The notes under the pieces: model-generated
What the model was told of the DNA's origin: nothing
The model's input: only the letters and a program-made list of their open reading frames with translations
Database searches by the model: none
Shown here: positions 28,461-38,076 of the stretch, piece by piece
How positions within the stretch are numbered: the first letter of the stretch is position 1
Layout of the letters: every line of letters begins with the position of its first letter
Position numbers and translations under genes: made by a program
Assembly (NCBI RefSeq): GCF_028737325.1
Contig: NZ_JAQZCH010000002.1
Location: 806,001-870,000 of the forward strand
DNA from: Microbacterium thalli
Lineage (GTDB): Bacteria; Actinomycetota; Actinomycetes; Actinomycetales; Microbacteriaceae
Reading direction: 5' to 3'
DNA: 64,000 bases

Positions 28461-29958
28461 CGTCTCCCCTTCCGATCCGTTCCCGTACGGCCTGCGCGAA
28501 ACGGCGGCCGCGGTCGGCGTAGGAGGCGAACTGGTCGAAGGATGCCGCCGCCGGAGCGAGGAGCACGACGTCCCCCTCGCCGGCGACTCCGACCGCCAGT
28601 TCGACGACCCGAGCCATGACATCCTCAGTCTGAGTCGCGTCGACCTCGAACAGGGGCACCGCGGGCGCGTGTCGCTCGAACGCGGCCACGACAGCGGCCC
28701 GGTCCTCGCCGATGACGATGGCGGCCTTGGAGGCTCCCCCGCGGGCCGCGACGAGCGCCGAGATGTCGACGCCCTTCAGCAGGCCGCCGACGACCCAGAC
28801 CGCGCCCGGGAAGGCGGCGAGCGACGAGGACGCCGCGTGCGGGTTGGTGGCCTTGGAGTCATCGACCCAGGTGATTCCCGCCGCCCGTGCGACGACCTCG
28901 ATGCGGTGGGGATCGAGACGGAACGCGAGAAGCGCGTCGCGGATCGCCGCGGGCTCGACATCGAGCGATCGCGCGAGCGCGGCGGCCGCGAGGATGTTGG
29001 CGACGACGTGGGGCGCGGCCAGGTCGCGCGCGGCGAGCTCGTCGACGGTCGTCAGCTCGAGCGCCGACGTGTGCCGCTCGCCGTGGAACGCGCGATCGAC
29101 GAGGATGCCGTCGACGAGGCCGACATCGCTCGGGCCGGGGACGCCGAGGTCGAAGCCGATGGCGCGGCATCCCTCGATCACCTCTGCCTCTTCGACCATC
29201 TCGCGGGTCGCGACGTCGGACTTGTTGTACACGCACGCGATACGCGTGTTGCGGTACACGAGCGCTTTCGCGTCGCGGTAGGCCGAGAAGGACCCGTGCC
29301 ATTCGAGGTGGTCGTCCGCGAGGTTGAGGCAGACGCTCGCGTGAGGCGACGGCTGCCCGGCCTCGGCGGCGAGGCCGAGATACCAGAGCTGGTGGCTCGA
29401 GAGCTCGACGACGAGCACGTCGAACCCCGAGGGGTCGCGCACGGCATCGAGCACCGGCACACCGATGTTGCCGCACGGAGCAGCGCGCAGCCCGCCCGCG
29501 ACGAGCATGGATGCCGTCAGCTGCGTCGTCGTCGTCTTGCCGTTCGTCCCGGTGATGAGCACCCAGTCGGCGGGACGCCCGTCGGGACGCACGACCTTGT
29601 CGCGCACGCGCCAGGCGAGCTCGATGTCGCCCCAGACGGCGACGCCGCTCTCGCGCGCCCAGCGGATGACCGGATGATGCGGGGGGAAGCCCGGCGAGGC
29701 GATGATCACCTCGGGCGCGTGAGCGACGAGCGCGTCGGGGACCGTCTGGAGGCTGCCGTCGTAGAGCGTCGCACCGATGACCGGGAGCAGCCGGGCGTAC
29801 TCGGCGTCTGCGCCCTCCGTCGCGACCAGGACACGTGCACCCAGCTCGGTCAGCGTGTCGGCGACGGAGAAGCCCGTCACCGACAGGCCGAGCACCGCGA
29901 CGCGCAGGCCCGTCCAGTCGGCGTTCCAGCTCGTCAGGGAGTCGACTCGCGCGGTCAT
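28414..29958 (-). CDS. murD: UDP-MurNAc-alanine D-glutamate ligase
   Basis: 514 residues from the ATG at 29958, which overlaps the mraY stop in ATGA. Motifs: N-terminal LGLSVTGFSVAD, P-loop GTNGKTTTT, NLADDHLEWH and the WVDDSKATNPHA segment typical of MurD. It adds D-Glu in the cytoplasm. Longer than the enterobacterial enzyme by about 70 residues, spread over loops. Confidence 0.95.
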   Translation of the reverse strand: MTARVDSLTSWNADWTGLRVAVLGLSVTGFSVADTLTELGARVLVATEGADAEYARLLPVIGATLYDGSLQTVPDALVAHAPEVIIASPGFPPHHPVIRWARESGVAVWGDIELAWRVRDKVVRPDGRPADWVLITGTNGKTTTTQLTASMLVAGGLRAAPCGNIGVPVLDAVRDPSGFDVLVVELSSHQLWYLGLAAEAGQPSPHASVCLNLADDHLEWHGSFSAYRDAKALVYRNTRIACVYNKSDVATREMVEEAEVIEGCRAIGFDLGVPGPSDVGLVDGILVDRAFHGERHTSALELTTVDELAARDLAAPHVVANILAAAALARSLDVEPAAIRDALLAFRLDPHRIEVVARAAGITWVDDSKATNPHAASSSLAAFPGAVWVVGGLLKGVDISALVAARGGASKAAIVIGEDRAAVVAAFERHAPAVPLFEVDATQTEDVMARVVELAVGVAGEGDVVLLAPAAASFDQFASYADRGRRFAQAVRERIGRGDGDHDTEQPDGSDGGH

Positions 29959-31064
29959 ACCGCCGCCAGCCATGCGACGTAGAAGAGGCCGACGCCGCCC
30001 ACCGCGAGCATCCCCGCGATGATCCACATGCGCACGACGATCGTGACCTCGGGCCACCCACGCATCTCGAGGTGGTGGTGGAACGGGCTCATGAGGAACA
30101 GTCGTTTACCGCCCGTCGCCTTGAAGTAGTAGCGCTGCAGGATCACCGAGCCGGGAGCGATGATGAAGACACCCGCGATGATGACCGCAAGCAGTTCGGT
30201 GTGCGAGAGCACCGCCATCGCGACGATGACGCCGCCGATGGCCATCGAGCCGACATCCCCCATGAAGACCTTGGCCTTCGGGGCGTTCCACCACAGGAAG
30301 CCGACGAGGGCGCCGACGAACGACGCCGAGATGATCGTGAGGTCCATCGGGTCGCGTGTCGTGTAGCACGCGGCCTCGTACGCCGGAACGAGCGCGCCGC
30401 TCGCGCAGCGCTGCTGGAACTGCCAGAACGTGACGAGGCTGTACGCGGAGATGGTGAAGATGCCCGCGCCGGTCGCGAGGCCGTCGAGCCCATCGGTCAG
30501 GTTGGTCGCGTTGGACCACGCCACCGCCTGGAACGAGATCCACGCGAGATAGAGCACCCAGCCGATCACCACGCCGAGGGTCATGAACGACAGCCAGTCG
30601 ATGTCGCGGAAGAACGAGATGTACGCGCTGCCGGGCGTCTCACCGCTGGCGTTGGGGAACATGAGCGCGGCGATGCCGAACGGCACCGCGACGATGATCT
30701 GCCCCGCGACCTTGCGCCATCCCGAGAGCCCGAGGCTGCGCTGCTGCCGCACCTTCATGTAGTCGTCGATGAAACCGACGACACCGAGGCCCACCATCAT
30801 CCAGATGACGAGCAGGCCGGAGATGGTCGGCGGCGCTCCCCCGGTGAAGGTTCCGATGAGATAGCCGACGACGGCGCCGACGATGAAGATGATCCCGCCC
30901 ATCGTGGGCGTGCCCCGCTTGGCGTGGTGGCTCGGGTTCGTCGCGTCGTCGGGGGTGCGGATGACCTGACCCCAACCGAGCTTCTCGAAGAGCCGGATGA
31001 AGAGCGGGGTCAGGAACAGGGTGAACGCGAGCGAGATCGTCGCGGCCGTCAGCAGGGATCTCAC
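29955..31064 (-). CDS. mraY: Phospho-MurNAc-pentapeptide translocase
   Basis: 369 residues and about ten helices. The GTG overlaps the murF stop in GTGA. Catalytic signatures TPTMGG, FIDDYMK, NLTDGLDGLA, FMGDVGS and the MSPFHHHLE His motif are present. It makes lipid I from UDP-MurNAc-pentapeptide and undecaprenyl phosphate. Confidence 0.97.
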   Translation of the reverse strand: MRSLLTAATISLAFTLFLTPLFIRLFEKLGWGQVIRTPDDATNPSHHAKRGTPTMGGIIFIVGAVVGYLIGTFTGGAPPTISGLLVIWMMVGLGVVGFIDDYMKVRQQRSLGLSGWRKVAGQIIVAVPFGIAALMFPNASGETPGSAYISFFRDIDWLSFMTLGVVIGWVLYLAWISFQAVAWSNATNLTDGLDGLATGAGIFTISAYSLVTFWQFQQRCASGALVPAYEAACYTTRDPMDLTIISASFVGALVGFLWWNAPKAKVFMGDVGSMAIGGVIVAMAVLSHTELLAVIIAGVFIIAPGSVILQRYYFKATGGKRLFLMSPFHHHLEMRGWPEVTIVVRMWIIAGMLAVGGVGLFYVAWLAAV

Positions 31065-32473
31065 GAGAAGAATTCTCCCAGACGATCACCCAGGTGCCGC
31101 AGACCCGCCGAGTTCGACGACTTCACCAGCACGCGGTCGCCGGCCCGCAGCTCGCCGACGAGGTAGTCGTAGGCGGCATCCGCATCGGGGAAGAAGACCG
31201 CTTCGCCGTCCCACGAGCCCTCGCCGACCGCGGCGAGGTACAGGCGTCGCGCCTCGGCGCCCACGACGACGATGCGCTCGATGCGCAGACGGACCGCCTG
31301 CAGGCCGACTCGGTCGTGCTCCTCGCCGGCGTAGTCGCCGAGCTCGCTCATCGCGCCCAGGACGGCGACCTTGCGCTGGTCGGGCCCGGTGATCTGGGCG
31401 AGTGTCCGCAGCGCGGCGGCCATCGAGTCGGGGCTGGCGTTGTACGCGTCGTTGATGATGCGGACGGCGTCCGATCCCAGCGGCTGCATGCGCCAGCGCT
31501 CGGCGAGCTCGACGGTCTCGAGGCGCGCGACAGCGTCGGTCAGCGAGACACCGAGCTCGATCGCCGCGGTGATCGCGGCGAGGGCGTTCATGACGTGGTG
31601 CTCGCCGAGCACGCGCAGGCGCATCGGAACGCGCTCGTCGCCCGCGACGACCACGCAGGTCGTGCCGGATGCATCGACCTCGACGTCCTCCGCCCGGACC
31701 TCGGCGGCCGGTCCGCGACCGAACCACCGGACCCGCACGCCGCGAGCCGCAGCGACCGGGGCCATCGTCGCCACGCGGGCATCGTCGGCGTTCAACACCG
31801 CGACGCCGCCCGGGCGCACCGCTTCCACGAGTTCGGTCTTGGCGCGCAGGGTCGCCTCGACCCCGCCGAAACCGCCCGCGTGAGCCATGCCCACCATGAG
31901 GACGACCCCGACGTCCGGCGTGACGAGCCCGGCCAGACGCGCGATCTGTCCCGAGCCGTCGGCGCCGAACTCGCTTACGAGGAAACGGGTCTCGTCGGCG
32001 ACGCGGAGCATCGTCAGCGGCGCGCCGACCGAGTTGTTGAACGAGGCGCGCGGCGCGACCGTCGGCCCCTCGTCCTCGAGGATGCGCGCGAGCAGGTTCT
32101 TCGTCGTCGTCTTGCCGTTCGAGCCCGTGATGCCGACGACACGCAGCTCGCCGCCTGCCCGGACGCGGGCCACCACCTCGCGGGCGAGGTCGGCCAGCGC
32201 CGTCACCGCATCGGCGACCACGATCTGCGTGATCGGGGCGTCGACGGTGTGCTCGACGATCGCGACTGCCGCGCCCGCCTCGGCGGCCGCCGGCACGAAG
32301 AGGTGGCCGTCGGTGGCGTCGCCCGGCTTCGCGACGAAGACGTCACCGGGTCCGATATTGCGCGAGTCCGTGTCGACGGTGCCCGCGACCTGCGTCTGCG
32401 GGGTGGCGTCGCCGAAGAGATGGAGCGTGCCCGAGAGCACGGAGGCGATGTCGGACAGGGGCAGCGAGATCAT
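31061..32473 (-). CDS. murF: UDP-MurNAc-tripeptide D-Ala-D-Ala ligase
   Basis: 470 residues. P-loop GSNGKTTTKNLL, FNNSVGAPLT, and the MurF-specific NDAYNASPDSM identify it as MurF rather than MurE (no DNPR motif). It adds D-Ala-D-Ala. It follows ftsI after only 29 bases, so the usual murE is missing between them. Confidence 0.95.
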   Translation of the reverse strand: MISLPLSDIASVLSGTLHLFGDATPQTQVAGTVDTDSRNIGPGDVFVAKPGDATDGHLFVPAAAEAGAAVAIVEHTVDAPITQIVVADAVTALADLAREVVARVRAGGELRVVGITGSNGKTTTKNLLARILEDEGPTVAPRASFNNSVGAPLTMLRVADETRFLVSEFGADGSGQIARLAGLVTPDVGVVLMVGMAHAGGFGGVEATLRAKTELVEAVRPGGVAVLNADDARVATMAPVAAARGVRVRWFGRGPAAEVRAEDVEVDASGTTCVVVAGDERVPMRLRVLGEHHVMNALAAITAAIELGVSLTDAVARLETVELAERWRMQPLGSDAVRIINDAYNASPDSMAAALRTLAQITGPDQRKVAVLGAMSELGDYAGEEHDRVGLQAVRLRIERIVVVGAEARRLYLAAVGEGSWDGEAVFFPDADAAYDYLVGELRAGDRVLVKSSNSAGLRHLGDRLGEFFS

Positions 32474-32502
32474 GATTCAGTCCTCGGACGCGCGGTGGCG
32501 CA

Positions 32503-34296
32503 TCACTGGGTAACGGGGAGCAACGGCGTCTGCGAGTCCGAGGGCATGATCCGGTAGTGCTTGAGCACCTGGGTCATCGCCTTCTGGAAGGCGGGACGGT
32601 TCGCGGCGGACAGTCGCAGCGTCTTGGGCTCATCGAATGCGGTCAGGACAACATACTTCGGATCGTCCGCCGGCGCGTAGCCGACCAAAGAGGTGTAGTA
32701 GAGGTTGTCCTTGTAGGCGCCGGTTTCGGGGTCGACCTTCTGAGCCGTACCGGTCTTACCCGCCATGCGGTACCCCGGCACCGCGATGTCCTCGGCGAGC
32801 GTGCCCTGCGTGAACACGTTCTCGAGCATGACGCTCACCTGCTCGGCCGTGCTCTCCTGGATCACGCGCTGCGGCTCGGGAAGCTCGGGCTCGGTCACCG
32901 TGCCGTCGGAGGCGGTGCACGACTCGACGAGGCTCAGCGGCTGGCGCACGCCGCCGTTCGCGATCGTCTGGTAGACGCTGGCGACCTGCGGAGCGGTGGT
33001 CGTGAACGCTTGACCGAAGGTCGTCGTGTAGTAGGTCTGGTTGTCCCACTGCTCGGTGGGGATGTAGGTGCCCTTGGGCTCCCCCGACCAGTTGAGCGCG
33101 GTCCCCTCGCCCACACCGAACTTCTTCAGGTACTCGAGCCGCGTCGCGGGGTCGACCTGCGCGCCGAACTGCGACAGAGCGACGTTCGAGGACGTCACGA
33201 GACCGCCCGTCAGGGTCAGGTTCTGGGCCGCGTGGTGCTCCGAGTCGTTGACGACCGCGCCGTTGGGGAACTCCATGCGGTCGGGGCTCCAGGCCGTCGA
33301 CAGCGGCGTCAGGCCGGCGGCCTCGATCGCGGTGGCCGCGGTGACGGGCTTGAACGTCGAGCCGGGCTCGTAGGAGTCGCGGAACAGCCGGCTGCCGCGA
33401 TCGGCGGGGTCGGAGCTCGCGATGTCGTTGAGGTCGACGCTCGGATACTCCGCCGCTGCGCGGATCTTGCCCGTCGCGACCTCGACGACCAGGATCGACC
33501 CGCTCTCGGCGCCGAGGTTCTGGGTCTGCTCGGCGATCAGCTGCTGCATGTACCACTGCAGGTCGCGATCGATCGTCAGCCGCAGGGTGCCGCCGTTGAC
33601 CGGGGCGGGATCCTGCACCTGCGTACCGGGGATGACGACGCCGTCGAGCCCGCGCATGTAGCGGATCGAGCCGTCGCTGCTCTCGAGGCACGAGTCCTGC
33701 AGCGCCTCGACGCCCTCGAGCGGGGTCTCGTCCGACCCGACGAATCCGATGACGTTGCCGGCGACCGCGCCGTCGGGATACGTGCGGTGCGGGTGCGCGT
33801 CGAAGCCGATGAACGGCAGGTTGAGGTCCGCCAGCGCGCGGTACTGCTCCGTGGACAGGCCGCGGTCGAGGTACGCGAACCGCGACTCGGGGTCGGCGGC
33901 GACGGCGGTCGTCACGATCGCCTCGACCTCGGCGACATCCTGTTCGGTCACCGCGGCGATCTCGGTCGCCAGCTCCGACCACGTGACCACGACGGTCTCG
34001 CCGGCGTCGTTCTTGCGCTTGATGCCTTCGACGGCGAGCTTCGGATCGATCTTGGCGTCGTACACCGACGTGGTGGTGGCGAGCGTCGCACCGTTCGTGT
34101 CGGTGATGTCACCGCGCGTGCCGTAGAGCTTCGCGCCGACCTCCATCGCGAGGTTCCGGGCGTCGGTCTCGTGGTCGTCGGCGTTCACGACCTGGATGTC
34201 GACGAGGCGCACGATGAACGCGACGAGGATGATGAGGACGATCAGGAGCGCGACCACCGTGCGGCGGCGCGGACTGCGGGTGGCTCGTGTCGTCAT
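32503..34296 (-). CDS. ftsI: Septal penicillin-binding protein (class B)
   Basis: 597 residues. One N-terminal helix (about 13-33), a PBP dimerisation domain (about 50-225), and a transpeptidase domain with S313-T-F-K316, S369-S-N371 and K514-T-G516. No PASTA domain at the C-terminus. It cross-links septal peptidoglycan with FtsW. It starts five bases after the FtsL-like gene. Confidence 0.96.
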   Translation of the reverse strand: MTTRATRSPRRRTVVALLIVLIILVAFIVRLVDIQVVNADDHETDARNLAMEVGAKLYGTRGDITDTNGATLATTTSVYDAKIDPKLAVEGIKRKNDAGETVVVTWSELATEIAAVTEQDVAEVEAIVTTAVAADPESRFAYLDRGLSTEQYRALADLNLPFIGFDAHPHRTYPDGAVAGNVIGFVGSDETPLEGVEALQDSCLESSDGSIRYMRGLDGVVIPGTQVQDPAPVNGGTLRLTIDRDLQWYMQQLIAEQTQNLGAESGSILVVEVATGKIRAAAEYPSVDLNDIASSDPADRGSRLFRDSYEPGSTFKPVTAATAIEAAGLTPLSTAWSPDRMEFPNGAVVNDSEHHAAQNLTLTGGLVTSSNVALSQFGAQVDPATRLEYLKKFGVGEGTALNWSGEPKGTYIPTEQWDNQTYYTTTFGQAFTTTAPQVASVYQTIANGGVRQPLSLVESCTASDGTVTEPELPEPQRVIQESTAEQVSVMLENVFTQGTLAEDIAVPGYRMAGKTGTAQKVDPETGAYKDNLYYTSLVGYAPADDPKYVVLTAFDEPKTLRLSAANRPAFQKAMTQVLKHYRIMPSDSQTPLLPVTQ

Positions 34297-34301
34297 GGGT
34301 C

Positions 34302-34916
34302 TCAGTGTGTGGTCGGGGCGGGCAGGCCGTCGGCGATGGGCGGGGGTGTCGCGCGATCGGCGCCGACCATCTCGTCGACGCTCGTGCCGGTCTCGAGGCT
34401 CGCGGCCGGATCCGTGATGAGCGGCACCCCCGCCACGAGCGAATTGCCGACCGCGGCGCGGCCGAGCGCGTCGACGTTGGAGTCACCGCCCGCTGCGGCC
34501 GACGTGCCGAGAACGGCCCCGTCGCTGAGCCGGAGGTAGTTCGGCGCTTCGGCGATCACCATGCCGAGCGCGGTGGCGTTGGCGGCGAGGAACTGCGGCG
34601 ATCCGAGGCCCGCGATGTCGTCTTCGAGGATCTGCTTCTGCCAGGTCAGCTGCCGTTGCTGCTGCGTCAACGACGAGATCTCGTACGACGTCTGCGTGGT
34701 GAGGATCGACAGTCCCATCTGCACCGCCCCGATGAGGACGGCACCGGAGACCGCGACGACTCCGTAGAGCATGCGCGGACGCCGACGTGGAGCCGCGGCC
34801 GAGACGAGCCGCAGCTCGCCGTCCCGCCCGCGCTCCCGCGGAAGGCGGCCGGGAACGGCCGAGAAGAAGTCGTCACCGAGTTGCGACTCGATGCGGGCGG
34901 TGTTGTCGCCGTTCAC
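34302..34916 (-). CDS. ftsL: FtsL-like divisome protein
   Basis: 204 residues. A basic cytoplasmic tail (1-48), one helix (about 50-72), a short coiled coil ([14 protein letters not shown] to about 105), then a long Ala/Pro tail. Little sequence identity is expected for FtsL; the call rests on topology and position between rsmH and ftsI. The GTG overlaps the rsmH stop in GTGA. Confidence 0.8.
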   Translation of the reverse strand: MNGDNTARIESQLGDDFFSAVPGRLPRERGRDGELRLVSAAAPRRRPRMLYGVVAVSGAVLIGAVQMGLSILTTQTSYEISSLTQQQRQLTWQKQILEDDIAGLGSPQFLAANATALGMVIAEAPNYLRLSDGAVLGTSAAAGGDSNVDALGRAAVGNSLVAGVPLITDPAASLETGTSVDEMVGADRATPPPIADGLPAPTTH

Positions 34917-35872
34917 AGTGCCTCCTTCACCCGTTCTGCCGCGCGCAGCCGCACCGGCTTCGCTCGCGGATTGCGTTCACGTTCTTCGTCGCTGGCCATC
35001 TCGGCGCCCCGCACCAGCAGCCGGAACCGCGGTGCGTGCTCGGGCAGCTCGACCGGGAGGCCGCTGGGCGCCGTCGACGCCGAGGCGTCGGCGAACACGC
35101 GTTTGACCAGGCGGTCCTCGAGCGACTGGTACGACATCACGACGATGCGTCCGCCGACGTTCAGCGCGTCGAGCGCCGCCGGCAGGGCTCGTTCGAGCAC
35201 CGCGAGCTCGGCGTTGACCTCGATGCGCAGCGCCTGGAACACGCGCTTGGCCGGGTGCCCTGAACGCTCGCGCTGCACTGCCGCGGGGGTCGCGGCCACG
35301 AGGACGTCGACGAGCTCGCCCGATCGCGTGAGCGGAGCTCGGCCGCGCGCCTCGATGATGGCGCGAGCGTAACGGCCCGCGAGCTTCTCTTCGCCGTAAC
35401 GCTCGAAGATCCGGCGCAGGTTTCCCTCGCTGTACGTCGCGATGATCTCGGCCGCGGTCGTGCCCGCGGTCTGATCCATGCGCATGTCCAGGGGCGCGTC
35501 CTGCGCGTAGGCGAAGCCCCGGCCGGCCTCGTCGAGCTGGAACGATGAGACGCCGAGGTCGAACAGGATGCCGTCGACGCGGTCGACGCCGGCGGATGCC
35601 AGGGCATCGGCGATGCCGTCGTAGACGGTGTGGACGAGGTGCGCGCGGTCGCCGAAACGCGCGAGCCGCTCCCCGGCGATGCGCAGGGCGTCGGTGTCGC
35701 GGTCGAGTCCGATCAGCCGCGCGTCGGGAAAGCGCTCGAGCAGGGCCTCGGAGTGACCGCCCATTCCCTCGGTCGCGTCCACGACGACAGCGCCCTCGCG
35801 CTGGAGTGCGGGGGCGAGCAGCTCGACGCAGCGCTCGAGCAGGACGGGAGTGTGGATGTCGGAGTTCGTCAT
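34913..35872 (-). CDS. rsmH: 16S rRNA (cytosine1402-N4)-methyltransferase
   Basis: 319 residues from the ATG at 35872 ([13 protein letters not shown]). The SAM motif [32 protein letters not shown] and the C-terminal PRFRLLVRG are typical. The frame is open further upstream but with no conserved residues. The Shine-Dalgarno is weak and the gap to mraZ is 98 bases. It methylates C1402 of 16S rRNA. Confidence 0.95.
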   Translation of the reverse strand: MTNSDIHTPVLLERCVELLAPALQREGAVVVDATEGMGGHSEALLERFPDARLIGLDRDTDALRIAGERLARFGDRAHLVHTVYDGIADALASAGVDRVDGILFDLGVSSFQLDEAGRGFAYAQDAPLDMRMDQTAGTTAAEIIATYSEGNLRRIFERYGEEKLAGRYARAIIEARGRAPLTRSGELVDVLVAATPAAVQRERSGHPAKRVFQALRIEVNAELAVLERALPAALDALNVGGRIVVMSYQSLEDRLVKRVFADASASTAPSGLPVELPEHAPRFRLLVRGAEMASDEERERNPRAKPVRLRAAERVKEAL

Positions 35873-35970
35873 GATGCGGCGGGTCCGATCCGGAGCCCTG
35901 ATCCCCCTCCGCTGCGACCTGACACCGGGGAAGTGCGTCAGGGCCAGCGGCTGAGGATCACGGCCACGGG

Positions 35971-36402
35971 TCAGAAGAGTCCCGGGATCACCTCCTCCTG
36001 CATGTCGGAGTAGGCGTCCTCGTTGCCGGCGGCGTAGGCGTTCCATGCGTCGGCGTCCCAGATCTCGGCGTGTGCGCCGACACCGGTCATGACGAGCTCC
36101 CGCCCGAGGCCGGCGTAGGTACGCAGGTGCGGCGGCACAGTGATGCGGTTCTGGCTGTCGGGCTTCTCGGCGCTCGCGCCCGAGAGGAACATGCGCTGGA
36201 AGTCGCGCGCCTGCTTGTTCGTCAGCGGCGCCTCACGGATGCGCTCGTAGACGCGCTCGAACTCGACCGTGCTGAAGACGTAGAGGCACCGCTCCTGGCC
36301 ACGGGTCACGACGACACCGGGACCGAGGTCGTCGCGGAACTTGGCGGGGAGGATGACGCGGCCCTTCTCGTCGAGTTTGGGGGTGTGCGTGCCGAGAAGC
36401 AT
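35971..36402 (-). CDS. mraZ: Transcriptional regulator MraZ
   Basis: 143 residues from the ATG at 36402. Two AbrB-type half domains: [14 protein letters not shown] and [13 protein letters not shown]. MraZ binds repeats in its own promoter region and controls the dcw operon. Matching repeats are at 36440-36470. Confidence 0.96.
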   Translation of the reverse strand: MLLGTHTPKLDEKGRVILPAKFRDDLGPGVVVTRGQERCLYVFSTVEFERVYERIREAPLTNKQARDFQRMFLSGASAEKPDSQNRITVPPHLRTYAGLGRELVMTGVGAHAEIWDADAWNAYAAGNEDAYSDMQEEVIPGLF

Positions 36403-36439
36403 GGTGCTCCACCACCCCCTCCCGGCCCGTCGGTACACG

Positions 36440-36470
36440 CCACTTTACTCCACTTTCCTCCACTCCACTA
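36440..36470 (-). promoter_or_regulatory. MraZ-box-like repeats before mraZ
   Basis: Read on the minus strand, GTGG occurs four times, the last three at 10-base spacing and the last two as AAAGTGG. One-helical-turn spacing of GTGG-type repeats just before mraZ is the known pattern of MraZ operators. TAAAGT within the array could double as a -10. Confidence 0.7.
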
Positions 36471-36502
36471 TGGGTTCGCCGCCACTCCCTCCCCCGAGGC
36501 AC

Positions 36503-36536
36503 AAAAAAGAGCACCGACCCGGAGGTCGGTGCTCTT
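36503..36536 (-). terminator. Rho-independent terminator of the DUF3040 gene
   Basis: On the minus strand, 13-bp arms (36536-36524 and 36519-36507) with a 4-base loop run into six T residues. It is the only hairpin in the window with a classical T-tract and insulates the dcw cluster. Confidence 0.92.
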
Positions 36537-36552
36537 CAGTCGAGGTGCGTCG

Positions 36553-36924
36553 TCAGCGTTCGCCGTTGCGACGGTCCCAGCGCTCGTTCATGCGATCCAT
36601 GAAGTTGGCCGAGGAGTTCGTGGGCTTCTTCGTGCCGGCCGTGCCTGCCGATCGACCCACGGTGCCGTTGCGGGCCGGGGTCAGCGCGAGGACGACTCCG
36701 GCGACCATCACGACGAAGGCGACGACGCCGATCGCGATGATGCCGGTCGAGACGCCGACGATGAGACCGCCGAGGCTCAGCAGCACGAGGAGCGCGCCGT
36801 AGACGATGTTCCGGTAGCTGAGGGACTGCCCGTCTCGGGGCGCGCTCACCACGTCGGCCTCGTTGCGCATGAGATGGCGTTCCATCTCATCGAGCAGCCG
36901 CTGCTCCTGCTCTGACAGTGGCAT
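36553..36924 (-). CDS. DUF3040 membrane protein
   Basis: 123 residues. Starts MPLSEQEQRLLDEMERHL, the DUF3040 hallmark, then two adjacent helices (about 41-60 and 64-82) and a basic tail. Function unknown; the family is actinobacterial and commonly sits upstream of mraZ (compare Rv2169c). AGAGGGGG precedes the ATG. Confidence 0.9.
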   Translation of the reverse strand: MPLSEQEQRLLDEMERHLMRNEADVVSAPRDGQSLSYRNIVYGALLVLLSLGGLIVGVSTGIIAIGVVAFVVMVAGVVLALTPARNGTVGRSAGTAGTKKPTNSSANFMDRMNERWDRRNGER

Positions 36925-36956
36925 GCATCCCCCTCTGTTCGGGTACCCGTGCGCCG

Positions 36957-36962
36957 ATTCTA
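36957..36962 (-). promoter_or_regulatory. Candidate -10 of the DUF3040 gene
   Basis: TAGAAT on the minus strand about 33 bases before the ATG, back to back with the prenyl synthase element. Confidence 0.5.
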
Positions 36963-36979
36963 CGCGCGCTGACGAGAAC

Positions 36980-36985
36980 TAGGCT
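36980..36985 (+). promoter_or_regulatory. Candidate -10, leaderless prenyl synthase gene
   Basis: TAGGCT ends six bases before the GTG at 36992. Confidence 0.6.
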
Positions 36986-36991
36986 AGGCCC

Positions 36992-38068
36992 GTGACGACC
37001 TCGCCCGACCCGATTTCCGCCGTTTCCCAGCGACTGGAAAGCTTTGCCGCGGATCGACGGGCCGAGGTCGCCGGCCTGGGCGACGAGGCCGTCGATTTCG
37101 TCGAGGCGGCGCTCGCGTGCCTCCACGGCGGCAAACGCCTGCGCGCTCGGTTCCTGGCAGCCGGATTCGCGGCCGTGGGCGGCGACACCACGGGCACCCA
37201 GGATGTCGCCGGCGTGGCCGCCTCGCTCGAGGTCTTCCAGGCGGCGGCGCTCGTCCACGACGACCTCGTCGACAACTCCGACACCCGCCGCGGCCGGCCC
37301 GCCGCGCACCGCGCACTCGAGAACCACCACCGCCGCTCCGCCTGGGCCGGCGATGCCGAGCCGTTCGGGCGCGCTGCGGCCGTCCTGCTCGGCGACCTGC
37401 TCGTGGCCTGGTCGGATGATCTGCTCGAGCAGTCGATCGTGACGGACGGACGCGCCGCCGACGTGCGCCGGCAGTACGCCACGATGCGTCGCGATGTGAC
37501 CGTCGGGCAGTACCTCGACGTCGCCGAGGAGGCGGCGTTCGCGTCCGCCCCCGAGGGCTCGCACGCCCAGCGGGCGCTGCGCATCGCGTCGTACAAGTCG
37601 GCGCGGTACAGCGTGCAGCAGCCGATCCTCATCGGCGCGGCTCTGGGCGGAGCGGACGACGCGCAGCGCGAGGCGTTGAGCAGCTTCGGACACGCCGTGG
37701 GTCTCGCCTTCCAGCTGCGCGACGACATCCTGGGCGTCTTCGGCGACGCCGCGGTGACGGGCAAGCCGTCGGGCGACGATCTGCGCGAGGGCAAGCGCAC
37801 GGTCCTGATCGCCTACGCGTGCGAGACCCTCGACACCGAGTCCCGGCGCGAGCTCGAGGATGCGCTCGGCGACCGCGGCCTGGATGCTGCCGCCATCGCG
37901 CGACTGCAACAGCTCATCCGCTCCAGCGGCGCCGTCGAACGCCTGGAAAGCGACATCGCCCGCTTCGCCGCCGAGGCGGAGACGGCGCTCGATGACGCTC
38001 CGCTGACGGCAACAGGAATCAGCGCGCTCCGGGAACTGGCGCACGCAGCGATCCAGCGCTCCGCCTGA
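36992..38068 (+). CDS. Polyprenyl (geranylgeranyl-type) diphosphate synthase
   Basis: 358 residues. First Asp-rich motif HDDLVD at D90/D91/D94, second FQLRDDILGVFGD at D244/D245, and GKPSGDDLREGK. An all-helical trans-prenyltransferase that condenses IPP onto allylic diphosphates; product length is not readable with confidence. Position matches idsA2 (Rv2173) near pknL in mycobacteria. It converges on the Rv2175c-type gene with only eight bases between stops and no hairpin. Confidence 0.92.
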   Translation: MTTSPDPISAVSQRLESFAADRRAEVAGLGDEAVDFVEAALACLHGGKRLRARFLAAGFAAVGGDTTGTQDVAGVAASLEVFQAAALVHDDLVDNSDTRRGRPAAHRALENHHRRSAWAGDAEPFGRAAAVLLGDLLVAWSDDLLEQSIVTDGRAADVRRQYATMRRDVTVGQYLDVAEEAAFASAPEGSHAQRALRIASYKSARYSVQQPILIGAALGGADDAQREALSSFGHAVGLAFQLRDDILGVFGDAAVTGKPSGDDLREGKRTVLIAYACETLDTESRRELEDALGDRGLDAAAIARLQQLIRSSGAVERLESDIARFAAEAETALDDAPLTATGISALRELAHAAIQRSA

Positions 38069-38076
38069 TCGGCGGG

